From: Pleomorphomonas sp. | Lineage (GTDB): Bacteria; Pseudomonadota; Alphaproteobacteria; Rhizobiales; Pleomorphomonadaceae | Assembly: GCA_030603685.1 (NCBI GenBank) | Contig: JAUVXG010000008.1 | Location: forward strand, 1 to 58,253 | DNA: 58,253 bases | Reading direction: 5' to 3' | Shown: in pieces, positions 9,114 through 17,696 of the stretch | Position numbering within the stretch: the stretch's first letter is position 1 | Layout of the letters: every line of letters begins with the position of its first letter | Program-made: the position numbers and the translations under genes | The notes under the pieces: generated by a model | The model's input: the letters and a program-made list of their open reading frames with translations, nothing else | Database searches by the model: none | What the model was told of the DNA's origin: nothing

Positions 9114-10310
9114 ATGGAAGGCGGTCGTCGGCCAACGATCCTGCACATTTCCTCCGACTATCTCGATCCCATCCGGCCGCCGCCGATCACCGATGCGGTT
9201 GTCCGGCTGGTCGACCGCATGACCGATCATCCCCAGGTGGTCGTATCCTTGCAACGAGTCGTCGATCCGCGCCGTGTGGAGTGGCGCGACTTCGGTGATT
9301 TCCAGGGACGGCGGCTGATCGTCTATCGCTATTTTGCGCCCCCGTTCGGCATCGGCATGGCGGCTTGTCAGTTTGCCGTGGCGCGCCGCATCGGCCGCTT
9401 TCTGGCGGCGGAGCGGATCCAGCCCGACGTCGTGCACACCCATCGGTTCACGTTCGAGGGCATCGCCGGCTGGCTCCTCGCTCGCCGCTTCGAGGCCGCG
9501 CTATTCTGCTCGATGCGCGGTGAGGTGGAGCGCAAGGTGTTCCGTTCCAAGCCGACCTATCGCCCGTTGTTCCGTCGCATCGCCCGGGATGCCGCCAGGA
9601 TCTATCATGTGTCGGCTTGGTACCGGGACGGCTTCGAACGCTATACCGGCGTCGATCCTCGGAAGACCGACCTCCTCCCCAACATTGTCTTCAATGCGCG
9701 GCCCGTCATAGAGCCGGCGATGCCGAGGCCGATCATCGTGTCGCCGATGTCGCTGCGGGCGATCGACAAGAAGGGTCTGCCGGAGCTCCTCGCCGCGTTC
9801 GCCTGCATTCGCGATCGACTTCCCGATGTAAGCCTTGAAGTGATCGGCGAAGGCCCGGAAGACGCATTGGCTCGTGTGCGGGCCCTGATTGTCTCGCATG
9901 GCCTCGAAGGGCGGGTGTTGCTTCGCGACTTCATGCCGCATGAAGCTTTGCTTGAGCATCTTCGCGAGGCGCTTGCCATGGCGTTGCCCTCGCATCAGGA
10001 AACCTTCGGCATGGTTTATCCGGAGGCGCTGTTCGCCGGCACGCCCATTCTTCATACGCTCGGCTCGGGCATCGACGGCTATCTCGACGGCCTCGATGTG
10101 GGTGTCGGGGTTCGACCGGGCAACACGTCGGACATAGCCGCTGCGCTCATGAAACTGGTCGAGAATAACGCCGCGTATCGCGCCAGGATCGCTGCCGCCT
10201 CGGGGGGGCTCTACGAGCGCCTCGCTCCGGAACGGACGATCGCTCGCTACCGGGCGGCGGTGGCCGACGCGGTCAGGACAAGTCCGCGCGCCGCTGCCTC
10301 AGGTAGATGA
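9114..10310 (+). CDS. Family 4/1 (GT-B) glycosyltransferase
   Basis: A 398-residue GT-B glycosyltransferase. The C-terminal half has the family pattern: IVSPMSLRAIDKKGLPELL (start of the donor-binding domain), VIGEGPE, and PSHQETFGMVYPEALFAG with the E-x7-E motif. I choose ATG 9114 because GAAGGAG at 9102-9108 is an excellent ribosome binding site. ATG 9084, which overlaps the GT2 stop, and ATG 9078 are in-frame alternatives that add 10-12 residues. It is the last gene of the plus-strand EPS operon. Its final 38 bases overlap the tail of the converging WecG/TagA-like gene. Confidence 0.87.
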   Translation: MEGGRRPTILHISSDYLDPIRPPPITDAVVRLVDRMTDHPQVVVSLQRVVDPRRVEWRDFGDFQGRRLIVYRYFAPPFGIGMAACQFAVARRIGRFLAAERIQPDVVHTHRFTFEGIAGWLLARRFEAALFCSMRGEVERKVFRSKPTYRPLFRRIARDAARIYHVSAWYRDGFERYTGVDPRKTDLLPNIVFNARPVIEPAMPRPIIVSPMSLRAIDKKGLPELLAAFACIRDRLPDVSLEVIGEGPEDALARVRALIVSHGLEGRVLLRDFMPHEALLEHLREALAMALPSHQETFGMVYPEALFAGTPILHTLGSGIDGYLDGLDVGVGVRPGNTSDIAAALMKLVENNAAYRARIAAASGGLYERLAPERTIARYRAAVADAVRTSPRAAASGR

Positions 10311-11022
10311 GGAAGACCTTGGGTCCATCCACGAGGTAGCGGCGCCAGAGCCGGCGCGGTTCGGAGAGGAGCCGGTGCAGCCATTCGAGCCCAAGCCGTT
10401 GCCAGCCGTCCGGTGCGCGGGGCAGCGTGCCGCTCAGAAAATCGATGGCGGCGCCGACGCAGAGAATGACGCCGCCCTTGTCTTGCCGTGCCGCCCTCAC
10501 GTCGGCGGCGAACAGCTCCTGCTTGGGAAACGACAGGCAGGAAAGCAGGATCTGCCAGTCGGCGCGGGCCGCATTCGTGACGGCGTCGGTCCATTCGGCG
10601 GTGTCCGGTACCAGCCGTGCCGGCGTTTCGATCAGATGGAAGCGCCAATCGGGAAAGCGTGCGGCCATGGCCTCGGCCTGGGCCGGCGTCGGCCCGGCCA
10701 TGGCGATCGTGAGATCGCGATTGCCCGGCGCCGCCAGGACGTCGGCCACCCTGTCGGTGCCGGTTCTCGGTGTCAGCGCGAGACCGCTCCAGCGGCCGAG
10801 ACGCCCGAGCACCTTGCTGTCGCACAGGAACAGGTCGGCCGAGTGGTAGGTTGCAACCGTCTCCGGCGGCAGTTGTCGATCGAGCGCCACCACGTGGTGG
10901 ACGTTCGGCGTCACCAGCATCGTGGTCCGCTCTCCGCGGGCCGCATTGACGATCAGTTGGACGATGTCGTCGATCGATCCGCAGCTGAAGGTAATGCCGA
11001 GAAAGGGATGGACGTCGGTCAA
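10273..11022 (-). CDS. WecG/TagA/CpsF-family glycosyltransferase
   Basis: A 249-residue GT26 enzyme; relatives transfer ManNAc, ManNAcA or glucose to undecaprenyl-linked acceptors at the inner membrane. The family's TPNVHHVV block (residues 38-45) is present, followed by FLCDSKVL in place of the usual ADG motif. Next come RTGTDRV (86-92), the SFPKQE block and GVGAAIDFLSGT with RAPDGWQRLGLEWLHRLL, the last being highly typical of WecG/TagA. The start is TTG 11022, overlapping the GMC gene's stop (TTGA); no nearby ATG exists. It closes a minus-strand operon that converges on the main EPS operon, so it likely contributes to the same polymer. Confidence 0.88.
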   Translation of the reverse strand: MTDVHPFLGITFSCGSIDDIVQLIVNAARGERTTMLVTPNVHHVVALDRQLPPETVATYHSADLFLCDSKVLGRLGRWSGLALTPRTGTDRVADVLAAPGNRDLTIAMAGPTPAQAEAMAARFPDWRFHLIETPARLVPDTAEWTDAVTNAARADWQILLSCLSFPKQELFAADVRAARQDKGGVILCVGAAIDFLSGTLPRAPDGWQRLGLEWLHRLLSEPRRLWRRYLVDGPKVFLIYLRQRRADLS

Positions 11023-12710
11023 CTTCGTTCCCCGTCACAAAGGTGATCGGCAAGTCGCGCCGCAAAGGCAGCGATGCTGAGCGTCGGATTGCACTGGCCA
11101 GAAGTCGGGAAGACCGCCGAACTCACGACATAGAGATTGTCGACGCCGAAACAGCGGAGGTTCTTGTCGACGACGCCGTCTTCGGGGCGGGCCGCCATGC
11201 GCGCGGTTCCGATCTGGTGCGTACCGTGTGCGGCAAGCGCCAGGATGGCGTCGACTGTCTCGTCCGGCGCTTGGCGATATTCCAGGTGGCCGACACCTGT
11301 GCGTTCCAGCCATTGGGCCAGATGCTCGTGGGCACGCCAGATCGCCTCGGCGTCGCCTCGGGCAAAGCGGTAGTCGATCCTGAGCTTGGGCACGCCCAGC
11401 CGATCGAAGTCTTCGCTGAGCAGCACGCGGCTGTCAGGCTGCGGGCTTTGTTCCGAATGATAGGACAGGCCGTAGCGCCGCGCCGCGTTACGGACGAAGA
11501 GGCCGGGCATCGGCGGTTTGGCGACATAGCGCCGATAGAGAAAGGCCGAAAGGCTGAGGGCAGCGCGCGGCAGGTCCCGGACGATGTTGACGACATGCGG
11601 CCAGATGGCGAGGTCGTCGGGAATGTGCCTCTTGCGGATGGCTTCGGCGATAAACAGCCGGCCGATCGGTTTCAGCGCGAAGGCAAAGCAGACCGCCGAC
11701 AGGAGCCCGCTCCTGTGGCGGGGATCGGCCACCGGTGGCACCACCGGCCAGAAGGAAACATTGGGAAGGCCATGGCTTCTCTGTTCGGAGTCGGCCGGAA
11801 TAAACCGCCGACGGGCATAAGAGCCGTGTTCGTCCAGATAGAAGTCATAGGCCGCGTCGAGGGCATCGGACGCCAAGGTGATGTCGGCCACTTCGCCGAT
11901 CACGTGCCCCATGTAATAGCGGCCGAGCGGTCCGTCCTTGCCCCCGAAAAGGTTCGGATGCTTGCGCTGAAGAACCAGCAGCTGGCGCGTGCTTTCGAGC
12001 CCGCCGGCGGCCAGCGCGACCGTTTTCACCGGCAGCGTACGCCGTGTGCCGTCGCGGTCGGCCACCGTCAGGTTGGCGATGTGTCCGCCCTCGAAAGTCA
12101 TGTCGACGACAGTGGCGTTGAGGCGAACATCGATCAGCGATGAACGCTCGATTTCGGCCGCATGAGCCACCTGAATGGCGGCAACGCGCGAAAAGCGCTC
12201 GAGGCGCGTGTAGTCGACCGCATCGTCGTCGATGTCGACGCCGGCAATCGACGCCCGGAACACGTTGGCGCCGGCCGTGAGATAGTCGACGGCCCGGTCG
12301 TAGTAGGGTCGGATGTCCTTGTATTGGATCGGCCATGTCGCATCGATGAGCCCGGGGCGGGGCTCGAAATCGATGGGGTCGAACGGCTGGCACCTGACCG
12401 CCCACAGGTTGGATGTGCCGCCCAGCTGTCGGGAGACGGCGATCGACATGTCGTCATGACGCATGGGGTCGACGATTTCGGCGTCGGACAGCGCCTGTTG
12501 CAGGCGGTCGGGATGCCTGGACCCGGACTCCAGCACCAGAACCGGTTTGCCCTGGCGCGCCATTTCGAGCGCCAGCACGAGGCCTGCCGGGCCTGATCCG
12601 ATGATGCAGATGTCATGATCGGCGATCGGCGGCGTTTTCAGGGAGGCTGAGATCAAAGGTTGTTCCCCCTCTTTGCCCAGAGCTATCGGCGGCGGAGCGC
12701 TTGGCGTCAA
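11019..12710 (-). CDS. GMC-family FAD-dependent oxidoreductase
   Basis: A 563-residue flavoprotein of the glucose-methanol-choline family. The FAD-binding GSGPAG lies at residues 38-43 and is followed by the acidic LVLESG. The C-terminal GMC block has GTHQIGTARM and SSAVFPTSGQCNPTLSIAAFAARLA-type sequence, with the catalytic His and Asn regions in place. It probably oxidises a sugar alcohol group during EPS precursor or polymer modification, though the substrate cannot be deduced. The longest start is TTG 12710, overlapping the aldo/keto reductase stop. A second TTG at about 12656 has a better ribosome site (AGAGGGGGA) and would remove 18 poorly conserved residues. Confidence 0.85.
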   Translation of the reverse strand: MTPSAPPPIALGKEGEQPLISASLKTPPIADHDICIIGSGPAGLVLALEMARQGKPVLVLESGSRHPDRLQQALSDAEIVDPMRHDDMSIAVSRQLGGTSNLWAVRCQPFDPIDFEPRPGLIDATWPIQYKDIRPYYDRAVDYLTAGANVFRASIAGVDIDDDAVDYTRLERFSRVAAIQVAHAAEIERSSLIDVRLNATVVDMTFEGGHIANLTVADRDGTRRTLPVKTVALAAGGLESTRQLLVLQRKHPNLFGGKDGPLGRYYMGHVIGEVADITLASDALDAAYDFYLDEHGSYARRRFIPADSEQRSHGLPNVSFWPVVPPVADPRHRSGLLSAVCFAFALKPIGRLFIAEAIRKRHIPDDLAIWPHVVNIVRDLPRAALSLSAFLYRRYVAKPPMPGLFVRNAARRYGLSYHSEQSPQPDSRVLLSEDFDRLGVPKLRIDYRFARGDAEAIWRAHEHLAQWLERTGVGHLEYRQAPDETVDAILALAAHGTHQIGTARMAARPEDGVVDKNLRCFGVDNLYVVSSAVFPTSGQCNPTLSIAAFAARLADHLCDGERS

Positions 12711-13666
12711 GGGACTGCCAGAATTCTCTCGGCCAGTTGCGCGGCAACCTGATCGGGGACCTCGGCGGCGAGCCGCACGTTGTCGGCGAGATGCCCAGCC
12801 GAGAACATCGACGACAGCACGACACCCTCCGGATTGACCGCGAAGGCCCTCCGCATGAGCAGGGTGGTGGCGATCTCCTCCGGTCGTCCGCGATAGCCGG
12901 CGACCGCCGCCTCAGCGGCCAGCGCCGGATGAGACCTCAGCCGGCTTACCATGCGATCCCTGGCGCCGCCGATGCCAAATACCGAATGGACGACGAAACC
13001 GGCCGGCCGGGCCAGAGCCGCACGCAAGGCCGGCAATTGCCGGCCATCGGGGTCATCGGCAATCTGGAAGAAGGTGAAGATCGGCAGTGCCGCCGCCGAG
13101 AGCGCCGCATCCAGAGATCCGGCCATCGATATGTGGCGCGCGTCGCCGCGCGCCAGGATCCGTTCCAGGGCCCGGATGACATCGTCACGTTCGAGGTCGG
13201 CCGGATCGGGATCGTGCAGCGCGAACACATCGAGATGGTCGGTGCGAAGCCGCTTGAGCGAGGAGGCAATCGACGCTTCGAGGAAATCGCCATCGAGTGC
13301 CACGCGCCGATTTCGCGTCGCCTTGATCGCACGGAAACGGCGCGACAGGCCGCGCGCCACCGAGACCAGGGGGCGGCCGAGATCGTAGGCGAGCCGTATC
13401 AGTCCGTTGTTCTTGGGCGGCACGAGCCCGGCTTTGGAACAGAGGAACAGATCATCGCGATGCGCGGCGACGAAAGGCGCCAGGATGTCTTCGGCGCGAC
13501 CGGCACCATAGGACGGCGCGACGTCGTACCAGGTAACGCCCTGCTCGAAGGCCGCCTCCAGCATGCGCCGGCCTTTCGCCGGAGAGATGCGCGAGCCGAG
13601 CGACGCGCACCCCATGCCGATCGGCGACGTCCTGATGTCCGGTCCCGGAATGACGATCCTTCGCAT
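12707..13666 (-). CDS. Aldo/keto reductase
   Basis: A 319-residue NAD(P)H-dependent aldo/keto reductase (TIM barrel). It opens with the typical IGMGCASLGSR strand. The catalytic tyrosine region is WYDVAPSYGAGRAEDIL, the lysine strand is LFLCSKAG, and the histidine strand is LDVFALHD. It is coupled to the GMC oxidoreductase by a four-base overlap, so an oxidation/reduction pair acting on the same sugar is plausible. It lies 76 bp downstream of the acyltransferase-like gene and is probably in the same transcript. Confidence 0.85.
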   Translation of the reverse strand: MRRIVIPGPDIRTSPIGMGCASLGSRISPAKGRRMLEAAFEQGVTWYDVAPSYGAGRAEDILAPFVAAHRDDLFLCSKAGLVPPKNNGLIRLAYDLGRPLVSVARGLSRRFRAIKATRNRRVALDGDFLEASIASSLKRLRTDHLDVFALHDPDPADLERDDVIRALERILARGDARHISMAGSLDAALSAAALPIFTFFQIADDPDGRQLPALRAALARPAGFVVHSVFGIGGARDRMVSRLRSHPALAAEAAVAGYRGRPEEIATTLLMRRAFAVNPEGVVLSSMFSAGHLADNVRLAAEVPDQVAAQLAERILAVP

Positions 13667-13742
13667 CGCACGCAGTCTCCGATGAAGCTGTGGCGGACCG
13701 TGCGACGGCGGGCTCGCCGCGTCAACCGATCCGAGGCGCCGG

Positions 13743-14870
13743 TCAGGCAGGCTTGGCGCCTTTGTCCTTGCCCGCGCCGGCTTCGGCGAGAGGCTTCAGG
13801 CGCGCGCGGACGGCCACCTTGAGCCGCCAGAAAAGATAGTAAGCGCGACCGGCGACGGTCTTGGGAAAGAGGGCGTCGTACAGCGCGATTTCCTCGCAAC
13901 CGAAACGGCGCTTGTAGTCCATGTCGCCAATGGAAAGGTCGAAGCAGTCGTAGCCGGCGGCACGAACATGGTCGATCGTGTCGGAAAACATCTGAAGCCC
14001 CGGCGAATTGGGTTTCCAGTCCCCAAGCTTCGAGGCGGGCAGCGTCGCCACGACGCATCGCCCCTGAGAGATTCCAAAAAGATAGGCGATGGGTTCGCCG
14101 TCGGCCTCTAGTTTTGACAACCAGCCTCGGCAGGTCCCGCCGCCGCCTTTCAAAAGGTCGAGATAGACGTCGGCCCACTCGTCCTGAGCCAGAATGTCGC
14201 TTCGCCCTTTTTCCCTGGTGCTTTCCGCCCTCATTTCCCTGAAGGCCGCAATGTCGGCTTCATCGATTTCGTCTCCGATCGCCAGTGAGAACACACGCCG
14301 GTGCGCCTGGGCGAGCTTTTGCGTCCGTCGTCGAAGGTTGGCCCGAAAGTTGGTGGGGCGGGCCGTGACGATCTCCTCCGCGCTGCGACCCGCCAGCTCC
14401 AGCTTCCAGGCAGAAAGCCTCAGGCGAGCCGCATTGGGCAGGCGAACGAACGGGTTGGGCCCACCCTCGAACCGCTCGGGCATTCGGTTGCAATAGAGAA
14501 GATCGACCCCGGGAACCGCCGCGAGCACGGCGTGGACGATTTCGCAGAGATCATCCTCGGCAAGCGAACTGTCGAAAATGGGCGAGCAGTAATCGATCGG
14601 TCGGGCTTCGGTCAGAAGCCAGCGCAGCCCGTGACGGCGCGAACGCATCATCACGAAAAGCGCAACGGGGCGGCCGTCCGGCGGCCGCACCAACGCCACC
14701 ACTGGCTTGCCCGCCCCTTTTGGGGCGAACTGCCGAAGGACAAGGCGTGTGAAGCCGTGGCTCTGAAACGGCGTTGCATTGTGTTGGCCAACGAGCGCCG
14801 ACCACTCGGCTTCCAGATGGTCGACGTTGTCGTGGATCTCGACGAGCCACTTGCCTCCCGAACGCGCCAT
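13743..14870 (-). CDS. FemAB/CelD-like GNAT-fold acyltransferase
   Basis: A 375-residue protein of the CelD/BcsL (GNAT acetyltransferase_6) type often found in EPS and cellulose clusters. The N-terminal half contains the variable acceptor domain. The C-terminal half has the GNAT-like core, with PIAYLFGISQGRC, GDWKPNSPGLQMF and FDLSIGDMDYKRRFG, characteristic of this family. It probably acylates a sugar or lipid-linked unit. ATG 14870 is chosen because AGAGG stands at a normal distance before it; an in-frame start at 14918 would add 16 residues. It is the first gene of the minus-strand group and sits 69 bp from the decayed FecCD gene. Confidence 0.75.
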   Translation of the reverse strand: MARSGGKWLVEIHDNVDHLEAEWSALVGQHNATPFQSHGFTRLVLRQFAPKGAGKPVVALVRPPDGRPVALFVMMRSRRHGLRWLLTEARPIDYCSPIFDSSLAEDDLCEIVHAVLAAVPGVDLLYCNRMPERFEGGPNPFVRLPNAARLRLSAWKLELAGRSAEEIVTARPTNFRANLRRRTQKLAQAHRRVFSLAIGDEIDEADIAAFREMRAESTREKGRSDILAQDEWADVYLDLLKGGGGTCRGWLSKLEADGEPIAYLFGISQGRCVVATLPASKLGDWKPNSPGLQMFSDTIDHVRAAGYDCFDLSIGDMDYKRRFGCEEIALYDALFPKTVAGRAYYLFWRLKVAVRARLKPLAEAGAGKDKGAKPA

Positions 14871-14939
14871 TCCGACCTCTGTCTGTCTGCGACAGGCATC
14901 ACTATAGCGCATCCCCATCCATCCGGAACGGTGAGGCGG

Positions 14940-15476
14940 TCATTTACCCGGACGTATGCCGCCGGAGAGGCAAACCACCAGGTAGCCGCCGCCAAGCAGC
15001 GCCGCGAACAGGCCAAGTGGCAATTGATAGGGAAAGGCGACCATGCGAGCGAGCCATTCGGCCAGGATCGTAAGGGCAGCGCCCGCCAGCATGGCGCCCC
15101 AGAGGTGTGCGATCGGCCGTGCAAGGCCGAGAGATCGCGCAAGATGCGGTGCGATCAGGCCGATGAACGACAGCGGGCCAATGGATAGCGTCGAAGCGGC
15201 GGTGGTGGCCCCCACAATCAGCACCAGGCCGGCCCGACTGCGCGCGGTGGCAAGATCGAGCGATCGGGGGACTGTTTCTCCGAGCGGCAGGATAGCGAGC
15301 GCCCGGGTGTTGAAAAGCGCGAGAGGGACCAAGGCGGCAAGGATCGTTTTTCCTCCGGCCGAGAAGCCGACGCCTTCGAGAGCGAACTCCGATCCGTCCT
15401 GATCCACGCTTGGCCCGTCCTTCCGTTCGTCTCCCGCGAATCCCGGCCGTTCCGGGGCTCGCGCGAGGTGGTTCAT
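14940..15476 (-). pseudogene. Remnant of a FecCD-family siderophore ABC permease (N-terminal half missing)
   Basis: The frame encodes 178 residues, against about 330 for a normal FecCD permease or about 660 for FhuB. Homology is visible only from about residue 32 onward: LPLGETVPRSLDL, then VGATTAASTLSIGPLSFIGLIAPH, which is the most conserved cytoplasmic loop of the family, then the last membrane helices. The first 30 residues are polar and unlike a permease. The first five or so membrane helices are absent, and no other frame in the 19-bp gap supplies them. It lies just downstream of a siderophore receptor, as an intact permease gene would. It is most likely a deletion remnant; a working half-permease is unlikely. 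Confidence 0.75.
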
Positions 15477-15495
15477 TGCCTTTCGAGGCGTCCGG

Positions 15496-17607
15496 TCACC
15501 AACTGAAATGACCGGTCAGCTTGATGACCCGCCCCTCGCCATAACCGCAGGAGAAGGCGGTCTGGCAGGAAGCGACATAGTCGGTGTCGAAGATATTGTT
15601 GACGTTGAGATCCACGCCCCAGTTATCGCGGCTGTAGCCGATCCTGGCGTCGGCCAGCAGCACGTCCGGCACCTTCAGCGTGTTCTCGTTGTCAGCCCAG
15701 GACGAGCCGACGTAACGCATGCCGCCGCCCACCGTGAAGCCCTCGAAGGCGCCGGTCGAGAAGGTGTAGTCGAGCCAGGCGGAGGCCATCGTCTCGGGAA
15801 TCACATAGGGCGTCATGCCGACGATGGCGGCGTCGGCGTCCTTGGTGATGTCCACGTCCATGACCGCCGCAGAGGCCGTGAGCTTCCAGTTTTCGGTCAG
15901 GTTGACCTTGGCTTCGAACTCGACGCCTCTGGAGTTGACCTCGCCAATCTGTGTCTGGGCATTCCAAGGGCCTGTCAGCACGTTCTGCTTGGTGAGATCG
16001 AACAGGGAGAGGGTGAAAAGGCCGTCGATCCAGTCCGGCCGATACTTCAGTCCGACCTCGTATTGCTGACCGCTTTCCGGCACGAACACGCCGCTTCCAT
16101 TGGCGCCGAGCACCGGAGCAAAGAAGGTCGAAACGCTCGCGTAGGGCGTCAGGCCGTTGTCGAACTCGTAGGCGAGGCCGGCGCGACCACTCCACTGGCC
16201 ATCGTCGCCCGAATAGGCCGGCGTCCCAACGGCACTCGTCCAGACATGGTCGTAGCGACCGTTCAACGTGGCGAGCCAGCCGTCTCCGAAGGCGATCTGG
16301 TCTTGCGCATAGAAGCCGAGCTGCTGCTGCCGCAGCCTCTGGTCGATGTAGGGAACTGGTGTCGGCTGCGGTGCGCCATAGACCGGGTTGGGGGCGGAGA
16401 TGTCGGTTCCCAGTGACGACGCCTGAACCTGATCGAGGTCGAAGAGGCGGTAATCGGTGCCGAACAGAAGCTTGTGGCTGAGCGGCCCGGTGTCTGCCGT
16501 CCCCTCGATCCGGTTGTCGCTGTTGATGGCGAGCGTCTTGCTGTGGTGGGCGAAGTTGATGCGGGAGAGATCCTGAGGCCCGTTGTAGGCATAGGCGTAG
16601 AGCGAGGCTTCCTCGACGTCGCTATAGGCGATGCGGGTCGATTGGGTTCCCTTCCAGCCGTTGCCGAAGTCGTGTCGAAGCTCGTAGCCGAGCGCACCCT
16701 GCTCGCGGTCGTAATCGTCGATATCCGGCTCGGTGAAGTTGGCCTTGCGGTCGATATAGCCATAGGGAGCCGCCACCACGGTTCCGACGTAAGGCAGGAA
16801 AGATCCACCATTATGGACGCCGTCGAGGTGCGTGTAGTTGGCAAGGATCGTCAGCTCCGTCATGTCGCCGAGGTCGATCTTCATCGATGGCGACACCGTG
16901 CCGCGGAAGTTTTCCTCGAAATCGGTGTAGCCGTTTCCGCCGGCGATGCGGCCGCTGACGCGCGCCGCGACCGTGTCGGAGAGTTGGTCGCCCATATCGA
17001 AGCCGAGCGAGGCGGTGCCGTTGTTGTCTATGCTGGTTTCAATCTTGCGGATGCGCTCGCCGGTAGGCCGCTTGGATACCAGGTTGACGAGACCGCCCGG
17101 ATTGCTGCCGCCGTAGAGCACCGACGAAGCCCCGCGCAGCGTCTCGATCCGTTCGAGATCGTTGCTGTCGACCAGGAATCCACCGAAGGCGTAGCTGTAG
17201 TTCTGCAGCCCATCGAGATAGATGCCGCTCTGCGTCGCCTGGAATCCGCGGATGAACAGCCAGTTGGTGTCGGGGTCGGACCCGAATGGCTGGGTGAAAA
17301 CGCCGGGCGTGTAGCGCAGGGCCTCGTCCACCTGGTCGGCGCCCCTCGCGTCGATCTCCTCGCGGCCCATGACCGACACAGACTGGGGAACCCGCTCTAG
17401 CGGCAGATCGGTCTTGGCGCCGGCCGTCGTTGTCTTGGCAACGTAACCCTTCACCGGCGCCGTGCCTGAGCCACCTTCGCCTTGAACGACGATCTCGTCG
17501 AGTTCCACAGCCGGTTTCGTCGACTGGGCATGAGCTGCGCCGACAAGCGGCAGGCTGGCAAACGTCAGCGCCAAGACGCTGGTTAGGGCAATGCGGTCGG
17601 ACGGCAT
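15496..17607 (-). CDS. TonB-dependent siderophore receptor (FhuA/FoxA type)
   Basis: A 703-residue outer-membrane receptor. A Sec signal peptide covers about residues 1-28, ending AAHAQ. The plug domain follows, with LPLERVPQSVSVMGREEIDARG and VLYGGSNPGGLVNLVSKRP as in ferric-siderophore receptors. The 22-strand barrel ends in HFSW, the aromatic C-terminus needed for BAM assembly. I start at ATG 17607 because the open frame beyond it antisenses the AraC gene's reading frame and lacks export features. It would import ferric siderophore using TonB-ExbBD, which are encoded nearby at 19449-21683. The matching ABC permease is decayed here, so the inner-membrane step must rely on another locus. Confidence 0.93.
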   Translation of the reverse strand: MPSDRIALTSVLALTFASLPLVGAAHAQSTKPAVELDEIVVQGEGGSGTAPVKGYVAKTTTAGAKTDLPLERVPQSVSVMGREEIDARGADQVDEALRYTPGVFTQPFGSDPDTNWLFIRGFQATQSGIYLDGLQNYSYAFGGFLVDSNDLERIETLRGASSVLYGGSNPGGLVNLVSKRPTGERIRKIETSIDNNGTASLGFDMGDQLSDTVAARVSGRIAGGNGYTDFEENFRGTVSPSMKIDLGDMTELTILANYTHLDGVHNGGSFLPYVGTVVAAPYGYIDRKANFTEPDIDDYDREQGALGYELRHDFGNGWKGTQSTRIAYSDVEEASLYAYAYNGPQDLSRINFAHHSKTLAINSDNRIEGTADTGPLSHKLLFGTDYRLFDLDQVQASSLGTDISAPNPVYGAPQPTPVPYIDQRLRQQQLGFYAQDQIAFGDGWLATLNGRYDHVWTSAVGTPAYSGDDGQWSGRAGLAYEFDNGLTPYASVSTFFAPVLGANGSGVFVPESGQQYEVGLKYRPDWIDGLFTLSLFDLTKQNVLTGPWNAQTQIGEVNSRGVEFEAKVNLTENWKLTASAAVMDVDITKDADAAIVGMTPYVIPETMASAWLDYTFSTGAFEGFTVGGGMRYVGSSWADNENTLKVPDVLLADARIGYSRDNWGVDLNVNNIFDTDYVASCQTAFSCGYGEGRVIKLTGHFSW

Positions 17608-17696
17608 CGATCGGTTCTCCGGTGATGTCGACCACGGCGCATCCTTAGCCGGCCCGGCCAAGGGCGCCGCGGTCGTTCCTGAACCGACTGGATAGG

